Shown: positions 19,520-28,972, counted from the stretch's first letter. The stretch: DNA of 64,000 nt from Nakamurella sp. A5-74 (GCF_040438885.1 NZ_CP159218.1:1612001-1676000); one strand, 5' to 3'. Translations and numbers: made by a program. Notes: generated by a model not told the origin, from the sequence alone.

Positions 19520-20884
19520 TCAGCTCGGAGCGCACGGTGCCCTCAACTGGGTCCGGGCGTCGGCGACGATGGAGGACAACCCGTTGCCGGCCACCGCCCC
19601 GCCGATCAGCACCAGCCCCGGCGGGAGCGCCGCACGCAGCGCCCGTACCTCGGCGAGGTGACCGGGGCGGGCCTGGGGAAGCGCCGACGGCCACCGGACG
19701 ACGGCAGAATCGATCAGGTCCTGCGGCCGCAGGTCGATGTCCAACAGCGCGGAGGCATCGGCGAGCACCGTCGCGGGGTCGGGAGTGGCGATGCTGCCGC
19801 CCCGGCCGTAGGACAGCCGCAGGACGTGCCGTCCACTGGGCAGCCGGTCGGCCAACCACGGCCATTTCACGCTGGCATGGGTGAGGGCCTTGGCGCTGAT
19901 CTGCGTCACCCGTCGGGAGACCAGGACTCCCGTACCGCGCGGTGCCGCGTCCAGCCGCGGATCGTCCAGCACCAACGTCACCAGGGTCACCGGGGTGGTC
20001 ATGGAGATCGTCGGGACTGCCGGGCCGAGCACGTCCGGATCCAGCAGATCTGCCGCAGCGCAGGCGATCACGACCAGATCGGCGTCCAGCGAGCGTTGCC
20101 CGTCGGTGTCGGCCAGCACCACCCGCTGGCCGGACGGTGTGGTCCGGACGCCGAGAACGTGCGCGTTGCAACGGATCTCACCACCGTGACGGATGATCCG
20201 TTCCGCCAGCACTCGCGGCAGCTCCGCCATCCCGCCGTCGATCCCGGCCACCGCCGAGCCGGGGGCCGCAGCACCCCGCAACGTCCGGACGGCAGCGGCG
20301 AGCGAGCCGGTGGTGGTGACGGCACTGCTCAGACCCGGTGCCACGGCATCGATCTCGAGCAGCCACGGATCCGCGGCGTGCACCCCACCCACCACCGGAT
20401 CGACGAGTCGCCGCAGCACCTGACGACCCATCCGAGCCTCCACCAGGGCGCCCAGAGAATCCGGCAGCGCACCGACCGGGCGGGCATCCAGGGCTGCTGC
20501 CTGCGCTGCGGCCTCGACACCGATCGCGGCGACCACATCGTCGGCGAGCGGGTCGGCGGGGATGCCCAACAACGCGCCGGCCGGCAGCGCGGCGCTCCCG
20601 CCCTCGTGACGGACCCAGGCGGCCATCGGGGCCGGTGGCACGATGGCGTCCGCCATCCCCAGGTCGACCAGCAGGTCGGTGACGGCCGGACGGCCGGTGG
20701 CGAAGGACTCGGCGCCGGCGTCGAGTTCGATCCCGGCGAGGATGTGTCGGGCGACCGGACCCCCGACCGCCTGCGACCGCTCCAGCAACAGGGGGCGGCG
20801 GCCGGCCATGGCGAGTTCCCAGGCGGCCACCAGACCGGCGATCCCACCGCCGATCACCACAGGGCGGGTGGCGACGACCGTCAC
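19520..20884 (-). CDS. cgoX: Coproporphyrinogen III oxidase, oxygen-dependent FAD type
   Basis: HemY/PPOX-family flavoprotein that in actinobacteria oxidises coproporphyrinogen III to coproporphyrin III. The 454 residues start with the FAD Rossmann motif GGGIAGLVAAWELAMAGRRP followed by LLLERS. The C-terminal motif with GGAVAGNGLSSIVADA matches the family. The GTG at 20884 is chosen because it shares GTGA with the hemE stop. Older naming would be protoporphyrinogen oxidase HemG/HemY, but the neighbours cpfC and chdC support the copro role. Confidence 0.93.
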   Translation of the reverse strand: MTVVATRPVVIGGGIAGLVAAWELAMAGRRPLLLERSQAVGGPVARHILAGIELDAGAESFATGRPAVTDLLVDLGMADAIVPPAPMAAWVRHEGGSAALPAGALLGIPADPLADDVVAAIGVEAAAQAAALDARPVGALPDSLGALVEARMGRQVLRRLVDPVVGGVHAADPWLLEIDAVAPGLSSAVTTTGSLAAAVRTLRGAAAPGSAVAGIDGGMAELPRVLAERIIRHGGEIRCNAHVLGVRTTPSGQRVVLADTDGQRSLDADLVVIACAAADLLDPDVLGPAVPTISMTTPVTLVTLVLDDPRLDAAPRGTGVLVSRRVTQISAKALTHASVKWPWLADRLPSGRHVLRLSYGRGGSIATPDPATVLADASALLDIDLRPQDLIDSAVVRWPSALPQARPGHLAEVRALRAALPPGLVLIGGAVAGNGLSSIVADARTQLRAPCAPS

Positions 20885-22026
20885 GCTGCCGGATCCGGCA
20901 GCGAATGCACCAGCTCGACCAGCCGGGTCAGCACCTCGGGGTCGGTCGACGGTGGAACGCCGTGACCGAGGTTGACGACGTGCCCCGGCGCGGATGCTCC
21001 GGCATCCAGCACCTGGCGGACGTGCCGGGCACGGGTGTCGGGATCGGTGAACAGCGCCGCCGGATCGATGTTGCCCTGCAGCGGAGTGCTGCCGCCGAGC
21101 CTGCGCGAGGCCTCGTCCAGCGGGAGCCGGTGGTCGACTCCGATGACGTCGGCCCCGGCCTCGCGCATCGCGATCAGCAACTCCGAGGTGCCGACCCCGA
21201 AGTGCACCTTCGGCTGCGGGAGGTCGGACACCAGATCGAGGACCTGCGCCGACGGGCCCTGCGCGCCGGCGCGGTACTGCTGCTCCGACAGATGCCCGGC
21301 CCAGGAGTCGAACAGCTGCAGTGCGGAGGCCCCGGCGATCGCCTGCGCCCGGAGGAATGCCCCGGTCACCGAGGCCACCCAGTCGGTGAGCAGCGTCCAC
21401 GTCTCCGGGTCGCCCAGCATCATCGCCTTGGTGATCAGGTGCTCCTTGCTCGGACCGCCCTCCACCAGGTACGACGCGACGGTGAACGGAGCTCCGGCAA
21501 ACCCGACGAGCGGCGTGGATCCCAGCACGGCGACGCACCGGGCGACGGCCTCGCTGATCGGGGTCAGTGCCGCGGGATCCAGCGTCGGCAGCGCCTCGAT
21601 CTGGGCGCGGCTGCGCAGCGGCTCGGCCACCACCGGGCCGGTGCCCGGGACGATCTCGACGTCGATGCCTGCCAGTTTCAGCGGGACGACGATGTCGGAG
21701 AAGAACACGGCGGCGTCGACACCGTGTCGACGGACCGGCTGCAGTGTGATCTCGGACGCCATCTCCGGGTCCAGACAGGCGTCGAGCATGGCCGTACCGG
21801 CCCGCAGCGAGCGGTATTCGGGAAGGGACCTGCCTGCCTGCCGCATGAACCACACGGCCCGCTCACGGGTTCGCTCCCCCCGGAAGGCCCTGACCAGGGA
21901 CGACCCGGCGGTTCGACCGTCCATCAGGGGGTGGTCGGCGGGGAGTCCGGGGGCGGCAGGGACACCTGCGGACGGGGCGGCCGGTACCGGGTCGCCGATC
22001 AGGGGTCGGACTGCCGAAGTGCTCAC
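20881..22026 (-). CDS. hemE: Uroporphyrinogen decarboxylase
   Basis: Removes four carboxyl groups from uroporphyrinogen III to give coproporphyrinogen III. The protein has 381 residues. The signature WFMRQAGRSLPEYR and the substrate-binding Asp in FFSDIVVPL are present, as is NLGHGVPPSTDPE near the C-terminus. The GTG at 22026 is preferred over an ATG at 22089 that would run into hemA on the other strand. CACGAT six bases upstream gives a leaderless start. It is the first gene of the eight-gene heme operon. Confidence 0.94.
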   Translation of the reverse strand: MSTSAVRPLIGDPVPAAPSAGVPAAPGLPADHPLMDGRTAGSSLVRAFRGERTRERAVWFMRQAGRSLPEYRSLRAGTAMLDACLDPEMASEITLQPVRRHGVDAAVFFSDIVVPLKLAGIDVEIVPGTGPVVAEPLRSRAQIEALPTLDPAALTPISEAVARCVAVLGSTPLVGFAGAPFTVASYLVEGGPSKEHLITKAMMLGDPETWTLLTDWVASVTGAFLRAQAIAGASALQLFDSWAGHLSEQQYRAGAQGPSAQVLDLVSDLPQPKVHFGVGTSELLIAMREAGADVIGVDHRLPLDEASRRLGGSTPLQGNIDPAALFTDPDTRARHVRQVLDAGASAPGHVVNLGHGVPPSTDPEVLTRLVELVHSLPDPAA

Positions 22027-22081
22027 CGACCCATCGTGCCACCGCGCGAGGCCGACCTTCGACAAGCGGTAGAATTCGCGG
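22027..22081. promoter_or_regulatory. Divergent hemE/hemA promoter region
   Basis: Only 55 bp separate the two divergent starts. On the plus strand TAGAAT (22070-22075) ends six bases before the hemA GTG. On the minus strand CACGAT (22033-22038) ends six bases before the hemE GTG. Both fit leaderless transcription, leaving almost no room for a leader or an attenuator. Confidence 0.45.
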
Positions 22082-23347
22082 GTGCTCATGGTTCTCGGCG
22101 CCGGTCACCACGAGGTGGACCTGGCTCAGCTGGAGATGTTCAGCGACTCCGCGGCGCAGTTGCGTGCCGGACTCGCCGGTGCTGTGCGCGGCCCCGAACC
22201 GGTCGTACAGGGTGTCGTGGTCCTGTCGACGTGCAACCGGCTCGAGATCTACCTCGACGCCGTCCGGTTCCACGATGCCGTCGAGCTGGTGACCGACCTG
22301 CTCGCCGAGGCCACCGGATGGCCGGCGGACCTCGCCGAGTCGACGCTCCGGGTCCGGGTCGGCAGCCCGGTGGGGGCGCATCTCTTCGGGGTGGCCGCCG
22401 GTCTCGACGCCATGGTCGTCGGCGAGGCGGAGATCTCCGGCCAGGTCTCGCGCGCCTATCGCGAGGCGGACCGGGCAGGGACGGTCAGCCCGGCGCTGCA
22501 CAGTCTGTTCCGGTCTGCCGCGAGAACAGCCAAGGCCGTCGCCACCAACACCTCACTCGGTGCCGAAGGGCGGTCCGTCGCGTCCGTCGCGCTGCAGATC
22601 GCCGCGCAGGACGCCGGGCCCGAGGGGCTGGCGGGCCGATCGGCCCTGATCGTCGGGACCGGAGCACTGGCCAGGGTGGTCGCGACCGCACTGCAGGAGC
22701 AGGGCTGCGTCGAACTCTCGGTGTTCTCGCCCAGCGGGCGGGCCGAGGCGTTCGCCCGGACCCATCGGGCGCGGCCGCTGGACACCGACGAACTCGTCGC
22801 GGCCCTGGCAACGGTCGATCTCGTGGTGGCTGCCTCGGGGACCAGCGCCTCCACCGGCAGCCTGGTCCACCCCAGAGTCGTCGAGACGCTGGCCGGTCGT
22901 ACCGACGTCGTCCCTGTCGTCGATCTGGCCCTGCAGCGGGACGTATCCGCAGTCGTGCGGGACCTGAAGACGGTGCGGGTGATCGACCTGCACTCGGTGG
23001 CGGATGCGGCCGGCCCTGCCCACGGGACGGAGCTCCGCACAGCCCAGGAGATCGTGCTGGCGGCCGCCGCCCGGTTCGATGACGAGCTCACCGAACGTAC
23101 CCTCGACCCCGCCGTCGTCGCGTTGCGCAGCCACGTCTACGCCGCCGTCGACAGCGAAGTGAAACGCTTGCGGCGCAAGTACTCCAGTGATGTCGCAGAC
23201 GACATGGAGCGGGCGATGCTGCGCGTCACCAACGCACTGCTGCACACCCCGACGGTCCGCGCCAAGGAACTGGCCAAGGATGGTTCCGGCGAGGACTACG
23301 TGAAGGCGCTGCACACCCTGTTCGGAATCGAGTTGGGCGGGCACTGA
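22082..23347 (+). CDS. hemA: Glutamyl-tRNA reductase
   Basis: NADPH-dependent reduction of glutamyl-tRNA to glutamate-1-semialdehyde, the committing step of heme synthesis by the C5 pathway. The 421 residues include the catalytic Cys50 in STCNRLEIY, the GEAEISGQV motif and the NADPH-binding SALIVGTGALARVVA segment. The GTG at 22082 is chosen from the TAGAAT box six bases upstream; an ATG two codons later is possible. It is divergent from the rest of the heme genes, so it may be controlled separately. Confidence 0.95.
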   Translation: MLMVLGAGHHEVDLAQLEMFSDSAAQLRAGLAGAVRGPEPVVQGVVVLSTCNRLEIYLDAVRFHDAVELVTDLLAEATGWPADLAESTLRVRVGSPVGAHLFGVAAGLDAMVVGEAEISGQVSRAYREADRAGTVSPALHSLFRSAARTAKAVATNTSLGAEGRSVASVALQIAAQDAGPEGLAGRSALIVGTGALARVVATALQEQGCVELSVFSPSGRAEAFARTHRARPLDTDELVAALATVDLVVAASGTSASTGSLVHPRVVETLAGRTDVVPVVDLALQRDVSAVVRDLKTVRVIDLHSVADAAGPAHGTELRTAQEIVLAAAARFDDELTERTLDPAVVALRSHVYAAVDSEVKRLRRKYSSDVADDMERAMLRVTNALLHTPTVRAKELAKDGSGEDYVKALHTLFGIELGGH

Positions 23348-23417
23348 GTCCGGTCCGGGGGCTGGGTCCGTCGGCGCAGGGGAGCGGACCGTCGGTGCTG
23401 CCTGGCACGATGGGCGG

Positions 23418-24377
23418 ATGCCCGACCCGACTGTCCCGCCGTTCGTCCTGATCTCCGGGGACGAGGCACTGCTCGTCGATCGCGCTGTCTCCCGCACGCT
23501 GACCGCGCTGCGCAAGCAGAATCCCGACGTCGAGCGACGTGAGGCGTCGGCAGCCGGGCTGACGACTGCCGACTTCGCCGACATGGTCGCGCCCAGCCTC
23601 TTCGCCGAGCCCCGTGCGGTGGTGGTCCGCGGCGCGCACGAAGCCGTCAAGGATCTCGTCACGGAGCTCATCGGCTACCTGCGCGACCCGGTGGAGGGGG
23701 TGACCCTGGTCGTGCAGCACGGCGGGGGAGCGCGCAACAAGAACCTGGTCGATGCCTTGCGAGCAGCGAAGGCCGCGGTGTTCGAGTGCGAGAAGGTCAA
23801 ACCGGGAGATCGGGTCGGATTCGTGCGGCGCGAGATCAAATCGGCCGGGGGCACCACCACCGCCGAGGCCGCCGCCGCCCTGGTGGAGGCGGTCGGCGCC
23901 GATCTGCGCGAGTTGGCCTCGGCGGCCAACCAGTTGGTGGCGGACACCGGTGGGCTGGTCGACGAGTCTGCGGTGGCCCGCTACTACCGGGGGAAGGCCG
24001 AGGTGAGCGGTTTCGCGATCGCCGACCGGACGATCGCCGGTGAGCTGCCGGAGGCGCTGGAATCGTTGCGCTGGGCGTTCATCACCGGAGTCCCAGCAGT
24101 GCTGATCGCAGACGCGCTGGCCGACGGCATCCGCACTTTGGCAAAGGTCGCCGGGGCTCGCGGCAGCAGCTACACGCTGGCCGGCGAACTGGGCATGCCG
24201 CCGTGGAAGATCGAGAAGGCCCAGCGTGCCGTGCGTGGCTGGAGCGCGCCGGGGATGGTGAAGGCGGTCGCCGCGGTGTCCGCACTGAACGCTGACGTCA
24301 AGGGCGTGGCAGTCGACGTGGAGTACGCACTGGAACGCGCCGTCACGCAGCTGGTCGAGGCACGGGCGATGCGCTGA
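23418..24377 (+). CDS. holA: DNA polymerase III subunit delta
   Basis: Clamp-loader subunit that opens the beta sliding clamp. The 319 residues begin with the typical FVLISGDEALLVDRAV segment, followed by an AAA+-like fold without a working Walker A and a C-terminal collar region. A CACGAT box six bases before the ATG suggests its own leaderless promoter. In Mycobacterium holA follows comEC directly; here the heme cluster lies between them. A hairpin ends it against rpsT. Confidence 0.92.
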   Translation: MPDPTVPPFVLISGDEALLVDRAVSRTLTALRKQNPDVERREASAAGLTTADFADMVAPSLFAEPRAVVVRGAHEAVKDLVTELIGYLRDPVEGVTLVVQHGGGARNKNLVDALRAAKAAVFECEKVKPGDRVGFVRREIKSAGGTTTAEAAAALVEAVGADLRELASAANQLVADTGGLVDESAVARYYRGKAEVSGFAIADRTIAGELPEALESLRWAFITGVPAVLIADALADGIRTLAKVAGARGSSYTLAGELGMPPWKIEKAQRAVRGWSAPGMVKAVAAVSALNADVKGVAVDVEYALERAVTQLVEARAMR

Positions 24378-24423
24378 TCGGTCCGGAGGGTTGACACCCG
24401 GGCCGACCCCGGGAACGCCGAAA

Positions 24424-24453
24424 GGCGGTACCACCGGTGAGGGTGATACCGCC
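24424..24453. terminator. Bidirectional hairpin between holA and rpsT
   Basis: GGCGGTA (24424-24430) pairs with TACCGCC (24447-24453), and inside it CACC pairs with GGTG with a single C-A mismatch between the two stems. The two genes converge here, so the hairpin can serve both. On the rpsT strand it is followed by TTTCGG. Confidence 0.65.
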
Positions 24454-24467
24454 GGATGGCACTGGAA

Positions 24468-24728
24468 TCAGAGTGCGGCGACCTGCGAGGCCAACGACGA
24501 CTTGCGGTTCGCAGCCTGGTTGGCGTGGATGACGCCCCGGGAGGCGGCCTTGTCGAGGTCACGGTTGGCGACGGCCAGCGCGGTGGCGGCCACGTCCTTG
24601 TCACCGGACTCGATGGCGGTGCGGACCTTGCGGACCGACGTCTTCAGGCCGCTCCGGACAGCCTTGTTGCGCTGACGGGCGAGCTCGTTGGTGCGGATCC
24701 GCTTGATCTGCGACTTGATGTTGGCCAC
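24468..24728 (-). CDS. rpsT: 30S ribosomal protein S20
   Basis: Small-subunit protein S20 (bS20), an all-helical 16S rRNA binder. The 86 residues begin [22 protein letters not shown] and keep the C-terminal [11 protein letters not shown] helix. It lies next to holA as in other actinobacteria and is a single-gene unit with its own promoter and a leader of roughly 118 nt. Confidence 0.97.
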   Translation of the reverse strand: MANIKSQIKRIRTNELARQRNKAVRSGLKTSVRKVRTAIESGDKDVAATALAVANRDLDKAASRGVIHANQAANRKSSLASQVAAL

Positions 24729-24852
24729 GGGCGATTGCCTTCATTTCTTCAGTGGAGTGATCTGGTCGTACTGCGTGCTGACCGGATCCTGGAACGAGTC
24801 CGGCGGTGACGCCACCACAGTGGGTGGGCGTACACATGCACAACGACCTCCG

Positions 24853-24881
24853 ACTTTAGCAGCGTCGGCGGCTGTGCCCAA
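24853..24881 (-). promoter_or_regulatory. Promoter of rpsT
   Basis: On the minus strand TTGGGC (24876-24881) and TAAAGT (24853-24858) are exactly 17 bp apart. This is one of the best sigma-70-like promoters in the window. Transcription would start near 24846, leaving a leader of about 118 nt that could hold S20 autoregulation. Confidence 0.6.
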
Positions 24882-24890
24882 CTCGTGACC

Positions 24891-25979
24891 TCACCGGCAG
24901 GCGAACCGGCCTGTCGGTCGCCCGTCGCTCTCCAGCGCCGCCATCGTCCACGCCACCGCGGCGGGTGCGGAGGGCAACACGCTGTGTTGGACCTGCACGT
25001 CGGGACAGACGTCCTGCAGCAGCTGGGCCCGCACCCGGTCGGCCGGCCCACGAGGACTCTGGTCGGCCAAGGGCTGGACCCAGGCGTCGTCGTCGAGCAG
25101 CAGGCTCGCGTAGCGCACCCCCGGTGCCAGTTCGCCCCCGGCATCCAACGACCGCAGCAGCGCGGATCCGCGCACCTGCTCCGCGCACGACGGACAGAGC
25201 GCCGCCGGCACCTTCGTGACGATCGGCACCGAGGTCCCGTGGTAGTCGGGCGCCAGCAGCAGTGCCAGCCGCACGGTTCCGGTCGGTACGAAGCCTTGCA
25301 GAGCGGCCCGCAGCACCAATGCCCCTTGCGAGAAGGCGACCACGTCGACGTCGGCGGCCCCGCTCGTCGTCTGCACCTGCTCGATGAACGCCCCGACCGC
25401 CTGCGCCGAGTCGGTGATCGAGCCGACTCCGCCGTAGCCGAAGGCCGCCCCGTAGAGGACGGCGTAGACGCACCGCCCCGACGCGCGCAGAGCGGGCGCC
25501 AGACGGCCGAAGTCGCCGGCCGGCGTCGCGAACGTGCCGTGCAGCAGGACAACGGGCGGCTCGGCGGACCGACAGGCCGGGTCGTTCACCCCCTCGAGTC
25601 CGACCTCGGGGAGCGCGACCTGGCCGGCTGAGGAGGTGGGGACCGCCGGGGCCGACGTTGACGTCGACGTTGACGTCGTGGTGGTGGTGGGCGACGAGCT
25701 GGATGAGGTCGGACCTGCAGACGCGAACGGCGATGGCGGCGATGACGTGGACGGGGATGTGGTCAAGGTCGCCGACACGGATGTGGTCAAGGTCGCCGAC
25801 AGGGACGTGGTCAAGGTCGCCGACAGGGACGTGGTCAAGGTCGCCGACAGGGACGTGGGCAACGACGTCGGCGGGGATGCGGCTCCAGAGCTCGGTGCGA
25901 CAGCTCCGCCGGTGGTCGACGAGCAGGCAGCGAGGGCGAGCAGGAAGCACGCCGCGATCGACCGCGTCAGTGAGCGCAT
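24891..25979 (-). CDS. Secreted lipase/esterase lipoprotein, alpha/beta hydrolase
   Basis: Alpha/beta hydrolase exported as a lipoprotein. The signal peptide ends in the lipobox LALAACSS, so Cys19 is the probable lipidated residue. A Ser/Thr/Pro-rich stalk with perfect SATLTTSL-type octapeptide repeats spans about residues 38-120. The hydrolase domain has the oxyanion strand VVLLHGTF and a nucleophile elbow AFSQGAL (Ser about 215), with four further cysteines that may form disulfides. It resembles class 2 triacylglycerol lipases of the EstA/LipA type; the substrate is unknown. It is followed six bases upstream on the same strand by the amidohydrolase and may be co-transcribed with it. Confidence 0.83.
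   Translation of the reverse strand: MRSLTRSIAACFLLALAACSSTTGGAVAPSSGAASPPTSLPTSLSATLTTSLSATLTTSLSATLTTSVSATLTTSPSTSSPPSPFASAGPTSSSSSPTTTTTSTSTSTSAPAVPTSSAGQVALPEVGLEGVNDPACRSAEPPVVLLHGTFATPAGDFGRLAPALRASGRCVYAVLYGAAFGYGGVGSITDSAQAVGAFIEQVQTTSGAADVDVVAFSQGALVLRAALQGFVPTGTVRLALLLAPDYHGTSVPIVTKVPAALCPSCAEQVRGSALLRSLDAGGELAPGVRYASLLLDDDAWVQPLADQSPRGPADRVRAQLLQDVCPDVQVQHSVLPSAPAAVAWTMAALESDGRPTGRFACR
25756..25863 (-). repeat. 24-bp tandem repeat in the lipase stalk
   Basis: Four nearly identical 24-bp units (25756-25779, 25780-25803, 25804-25827, 25828-25851) and a partial fifth encode the octapeptide repeats of the Ser/Thr stalk. Units differ by one or two bases, so the array looks recently amplified. 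It stays in frame whatever the copy number. Confidence 0.9.
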
Positions 25980-25985
25980 CGCAAC

Positions 25986-27158
25986 TCAGACGCTGGAGTG
26001 GCTGAACACCTCGTTGCCCTTGATCCAGACCTTCTCGGCGCGCTGCATCACGTCCAACGGATCGCCGGACCACAGCACCACGTCACCGAGCTTGCCGACC
26101 TCGAGCGAACCGACCTGGTCGGCAACGCCCATCACGACGGCCGGGTTGATGGTGATCGACCGCAGGGCGATCACCGGGTCGAGGCCCTCCTTGATCGCGA
26201 GGGTCGCCTGGTGCACCAGGAAGTGGATCGGGATCACCGGGTGATCGGTGATGATCGAGATCTCCACCCCGGCGGCGGCGAGCAGCCCGGGGTTGCGGAT
26301 CGAACGGTTGATCAGCTCGTACTTCGAGCGAGTGGTGAACAGCGGCCCGATCAGCACCGGAATCTTCTTCTCGGCGATGACGTCGGCGAGCAGGTGTGCC
26401 TCGGTGCCGTGATCGAGCACCAGCTGGTAGCCGAACTCGTCGGCCACCCGCAATGCGGTGGCGATGTCGTCGGCGCGGTGGCTGTGCTGCCGCCACGGGA
26501 TCTCCCCGTTGAGCACCGACAGGATCGCTTCGTGCTGCAGATCCCGTGCCTCGAAGGGCTTTCCGGCCTCCTCGGCCGCGGCCTTCTTCGCGGCGTAGTT
26601 CTGTGCATCGACGAACGCCTTGCGCAGCACTGCCGCGGTACCGAGGCGGGTCGAGGGCATCTGCTTGCGATCGCCGTAGACCCGCTTGGGGTTCTCGCCC
26701 AACGCGGACTTGAGACCGGCGGGGGAGCGCAGCACCATCTCGTCGACGGTCCGGCCGTACGTGTGGATGGCGACGCACAGGCCGCCGATGACGTTGCCGG
26801 AGCCGGGATTCACGCAGACGGAGGTGACGCCACCGGACAGCGCATCGGTGAAGCCGATGTCGCCGGGATTGATCGCATCCAGTGCCCGCACCTGGGCCGT
26901 GTTGGGATCCGTCATCTCGTTGGTGTCCTGGCCGGCCCAGCCGCCGGCCTCCTCATGCACGCCGAGGTGGGTGTGGGCGTCGACGAACCCGGGCAGCAGC
27001 CACTTTCCGGCCGCGTCGATCACCTCGGCGCCGTCCGGAACGGCGACGTCGGGACCCAGCGCGCTGATCCTGCCGTCGGTCACCACCAGGTTTCCGTCGA
27101 ACGGTTCGCCCTCGATCGGGACGATGTGGGCGCCGGTGAATGCGAGTGTGGATGCCAT
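25986..27158 (-). CDS. Amidohydrolase family protein (imidazolonepropionase-like)
   Basis: Metal-dependent hydrolase of 390 residues. The N-terminal beta domain ([24 protein letters not shown]) is followed by a TIM-barrel with the metal motif DAHTHLG at about residue 62. Later ligands lie in HSHRADD, DHGTEAH and ISIITDHPV. The C-terminal [19 protein letters not shown] is typical of the imidazolonepropionase/prolidase branch. No signal peptide was seen, so it is cytoplasmic. There are no histidine-utilisation genes nearby, so the substrate is not known. The ATG at 27158 follows CAGGGT by six bases, a leaderless pattern; GGAGGG is also directly upstream. Confidence 0.85.
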   Translation of the reverse strand: MASTLAFTGAHIVPIEGEPFDGNLVVTDGRISALGPDVAVPDGAEVIDAAGKWLLPGFVDAHTHLGVHEEAGGWAGQDTNEMTDPNTAQVRALDAINPGDIGFTDALSGGVTSVCVNPGSGNVIGGLCVAIHTYGRTVDEMVLRSPAGLKSALGENPKRVYGDRKQMPSTRLGTAAVLRKAFVDAQNYAAKKAAAEEAGKPFEARDLQHEAILSVLNGEIPWRQHSHRADDIATALRVADEFGYQLVLDHGTEAHLLADVIAEKKIPVLIGPLFTTRSKYELINRSIRNPGLLAAAGVEISIITDHPVIPIHFLVHQATLAIKEGLDPVIALRSITINPAVVMGVADQVGSLEVGKLGDVVLWSGDPLDVMQRAEKVWIKGNEVFSHSSV

Positions 27159-27214
27159 CCCTCCACCCTGCCACCCGCGACCAAGCCGCTGCGGCCGGGG
27201 GAGCAGCCGCACAG

Positions 27215-27245
27215 GGGTGGGCGGCCGCTCGGCGGCCGCCCACCC
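27215..27245. terminator. Strong hairpin downstream of the peptidoglycan-binding gene
   Basis: A perfect 13-bp stem (27215-27227 with 27233-27245) encloses a 5-nt loop. The arms are GGGTGGGCGGCCG and its complement. It lies just after the stop of the minus-strand gene at 27260 and before the amidohydrolase start, so it probably ends that transcript. Confidence 0.7.
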
Positions 27246-27259
27246 AACCGCCGGTCCGA

Positions 27260-27973
27260 TCAACCGCCGAAGCCGCCGATGACTGCGCTGACCAGCAGGA
27301 TCACCCTGGTGGTGCGAGCACCCAGGATCCCGGACGGGGTGAGGCCGGCCCGCCGCTGCAGCTCGCGGACCGCGACGACCTCGGAGCCCTCGTAGACGAC
27401 GGGATTGCCGACCTGGGCCGGTGCCCATTGCGTGAGCTCGTGGAGCCGCTGGAGCCCGAAGCGCAGGTAACCGTGTTCGCGGTCGACACAGTCTCCGGGG
27501 GAAGCCTGCGCCCACGCCTGCCCCGGCCGCAGCTGGGGGTTCGCCAACGCGTACGGCGCCCCGGTCGCGCGGCGGATCAGGGCGTCCCAGGTGCGGGGAC
27601 CGGCGACGCCGTCGACGGTCAGGCCGCGGGACTGCTGGAACTCCCGGACCGCCTTCGTGGTCAGCACACCGAAGTAGCCGGTGCCCTGCAGGTAGGTCGC
27701 GCCCTGGTTGCGCAGCCCGATCTGCAGCGCGAGGACCTCCCCGCCGCTGCTGCCTTTCCGGACGGTGGGCAGCGTCCGCAGCAATGCTGCGCGGGCTGCG
27801 TCGGAATGGTCGTCCGGGATCGATGCGGGCGACATCGCGGACGGCATCGGCGAGGTCGCGGTGGCCGCTACTCCAGCCGGAAGTACTTGCGCTGCAGCAG
27901 ATGTGACGGCTGCGCCGGTCAGCAGCGTGCTGCCGATCGCGATGATCGTGAGTTTGGTTCCGAGCTTGTACAT
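27260..27973 (-). CDS. Secreted peptidoglycan-binding domain protein
   Basis: Exported protein of 237 residues. An N-terminal signal peptide ([21 protein letters not shown], cleavage about residue 28) is followed by a peptidoglycan-binding type 1 domain at about residues 75-135. Its recognisable parts are [30 protein letters not shown] and [17 protein letters not shown] second, divergent repeat of the same fold seems to lie at about 190-225 ([21 protein letters not shown]). There is no catalytic domain, so it probably binds the cell wall or modulates another enzyme. GGGGG lies about six bases before the ATG. An 18-bp palindrome lies just upstream. Confidence 0.85.
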   Translation of the reverse strand: MYKLGTKLTIIAIGSTLLTGAAVTSAAAQVLPAGVAATATSPMPSAMSPASIPDDHSDAARAALLRTLPTVRKGSSGGEVLALQIGLRNQGATYLQGTGYFGVLTTKAVREFQQSRGLTVDGVAGPRTWDALIRRATGAPYALANPQLRPGQAWAQASPGDCVDREHGYLRFGLQRLHELTQWAPAQVGNPVVYEGSEVVAVRELQRRAGLTPSGILGARTTRVILLVSAVIGGFGG

Positions 27974-27997
27974 GACTACCCCCGTGGTGAGAATGCG

Positions 27998-28015
27998 GCG
28001 CCCGGATCCGGGCGC
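27998..28015. promoter_or_regulatory. 18-bp perfect palindrome between the LysR and peptidoglycan-binding genes
   Basis: GCGCCCGGATCCGGGCGC is a perfect palindrome 25-42 bp upstream of the peptidoglycan-binding gene start and about 105 bp past the lysR stop, both on the minus strand. It could end the lysR transcript or be an operator; the sequence alone does not decide. Confidence 0.4.
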
Positions 28016-28120
28016 TCTGACATGCCGGAAAGACGGACGGAGCCCACCGAGGTTGCGTCCGTCACATCACGGATCCGCATCGTCGACCGGTGCCGGGTGA
28101 CCTCCAGCCGGCGGCAGGAC

Positions 28121-28972
28121 TCAGGCCATCGACCGGACGTTCGACAGGATCGCGGTGCACAACGCCCTGGCGGCTTCGTCGGGTGCACGCGGTCCGGTCA
28201 GCAGGACGAAGTCGACGTCCGGCAGGTCGGGCAGTCCGCTGTCGGTGCGCAGCTCGATCAGGTCGGCCGGCGCGAGGGAGCTGGCGAACACGGCGACGCC
28301 CAGACCTGCCCTGACCGCAGCGAGCACGCCGTTGACACCCCGCACGGTACAGGTGATGCGGTACGGCCGGCTCTCGGCCTCCAGCGCCCGGATCGCCATG
28401 GTCCTGGACATCGACGGGGCGGGGTAGCTCACCAACGGCACGATCGCCTGCGGTTCCAGGCGGGTGCCCTGCGCTGCGGCCCAGACCAGGCGATCACGGC
28501 GGACGATGGCCGCACCCGGATCACCCGGCTGGTGCTTCACGAAGGCGACGTCGAGGTGACCTGCCTCCAGCCGGCGGTGGATCTGTGGGCTCTGACCGAC
28601 GGTCAGCTCCAGGTGGATCCTCGGATAGTGCCGCTGGAACTCGCGCAGGATGCGCGGCAGCGCGGTGAGCGCCAGATCGTCCGAGACGGCGAACCGGAGC
28701 CGACCCGACAGGGTCGGGCCGGAGAAGTAGGCGACCGCATCCTGTTGCGCCGCCAGGATGGTGCGGGCGAATCCGATCATCGCCTCACCGTCGGCGGTGA
28801 GCAGTACCGACCTGGAATCCCGGACGAAAAGTGTTCTCCCGACTGTCTTCTCGAGTTTGCGGATGTGACCGGAGATCGTCGGCTGTTGCAGCGCAAGCTG
28901 TTCCGCTGCGCGGGTGAAGCTGAGGGTGGACGCCACTGCCAGGAACGACTGGAGCTGGTCGGGTTCGTACAT
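28121..28972 (-). CDS. LysR family transcriptional regulator
   Basis: LysR-type regulator of 283 residues. The N-terminal winged helix-turn-helix (residues about 5-62, QLQSFLAVASTLSFTRAAEQLALQQP split across helices 1-3) is followed by a periplasmic-binding-like effector domain (about 88-280). It is divergent from an MFS exporter, and the 157-bp gap contains a T-N11-A palindrome plus a second half-matching site. The usual logic is activation of the divergent gene and self-repression. The effector is unknown. Confidence 0.9.
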   Translation of the reverse strand: MYEPDQLQSFLAVASTLSFTRAAEQLALQQPTISGHIRKLEKTVGRTLFVRDSRSVLLTADGEAMIGFARTILAAQQDAVAYFSGPTLSGRLRFAVSDDLALTALPRILREFQRHYPRIHLELTVGQSPQIHRRLEAGHLDVAFVKHQPGDPGAAIVRRDRLVWAAAQGTRLEPQAIVPLVSYPAPSMSRTMAIRALEAESRPYRITCTVRGVNGVLAAVRAGLGVAVFASSLAPADLIELRTDSGLPDLPDVDFVLLTGPRAPDEAARALCTAILSNVRSMA

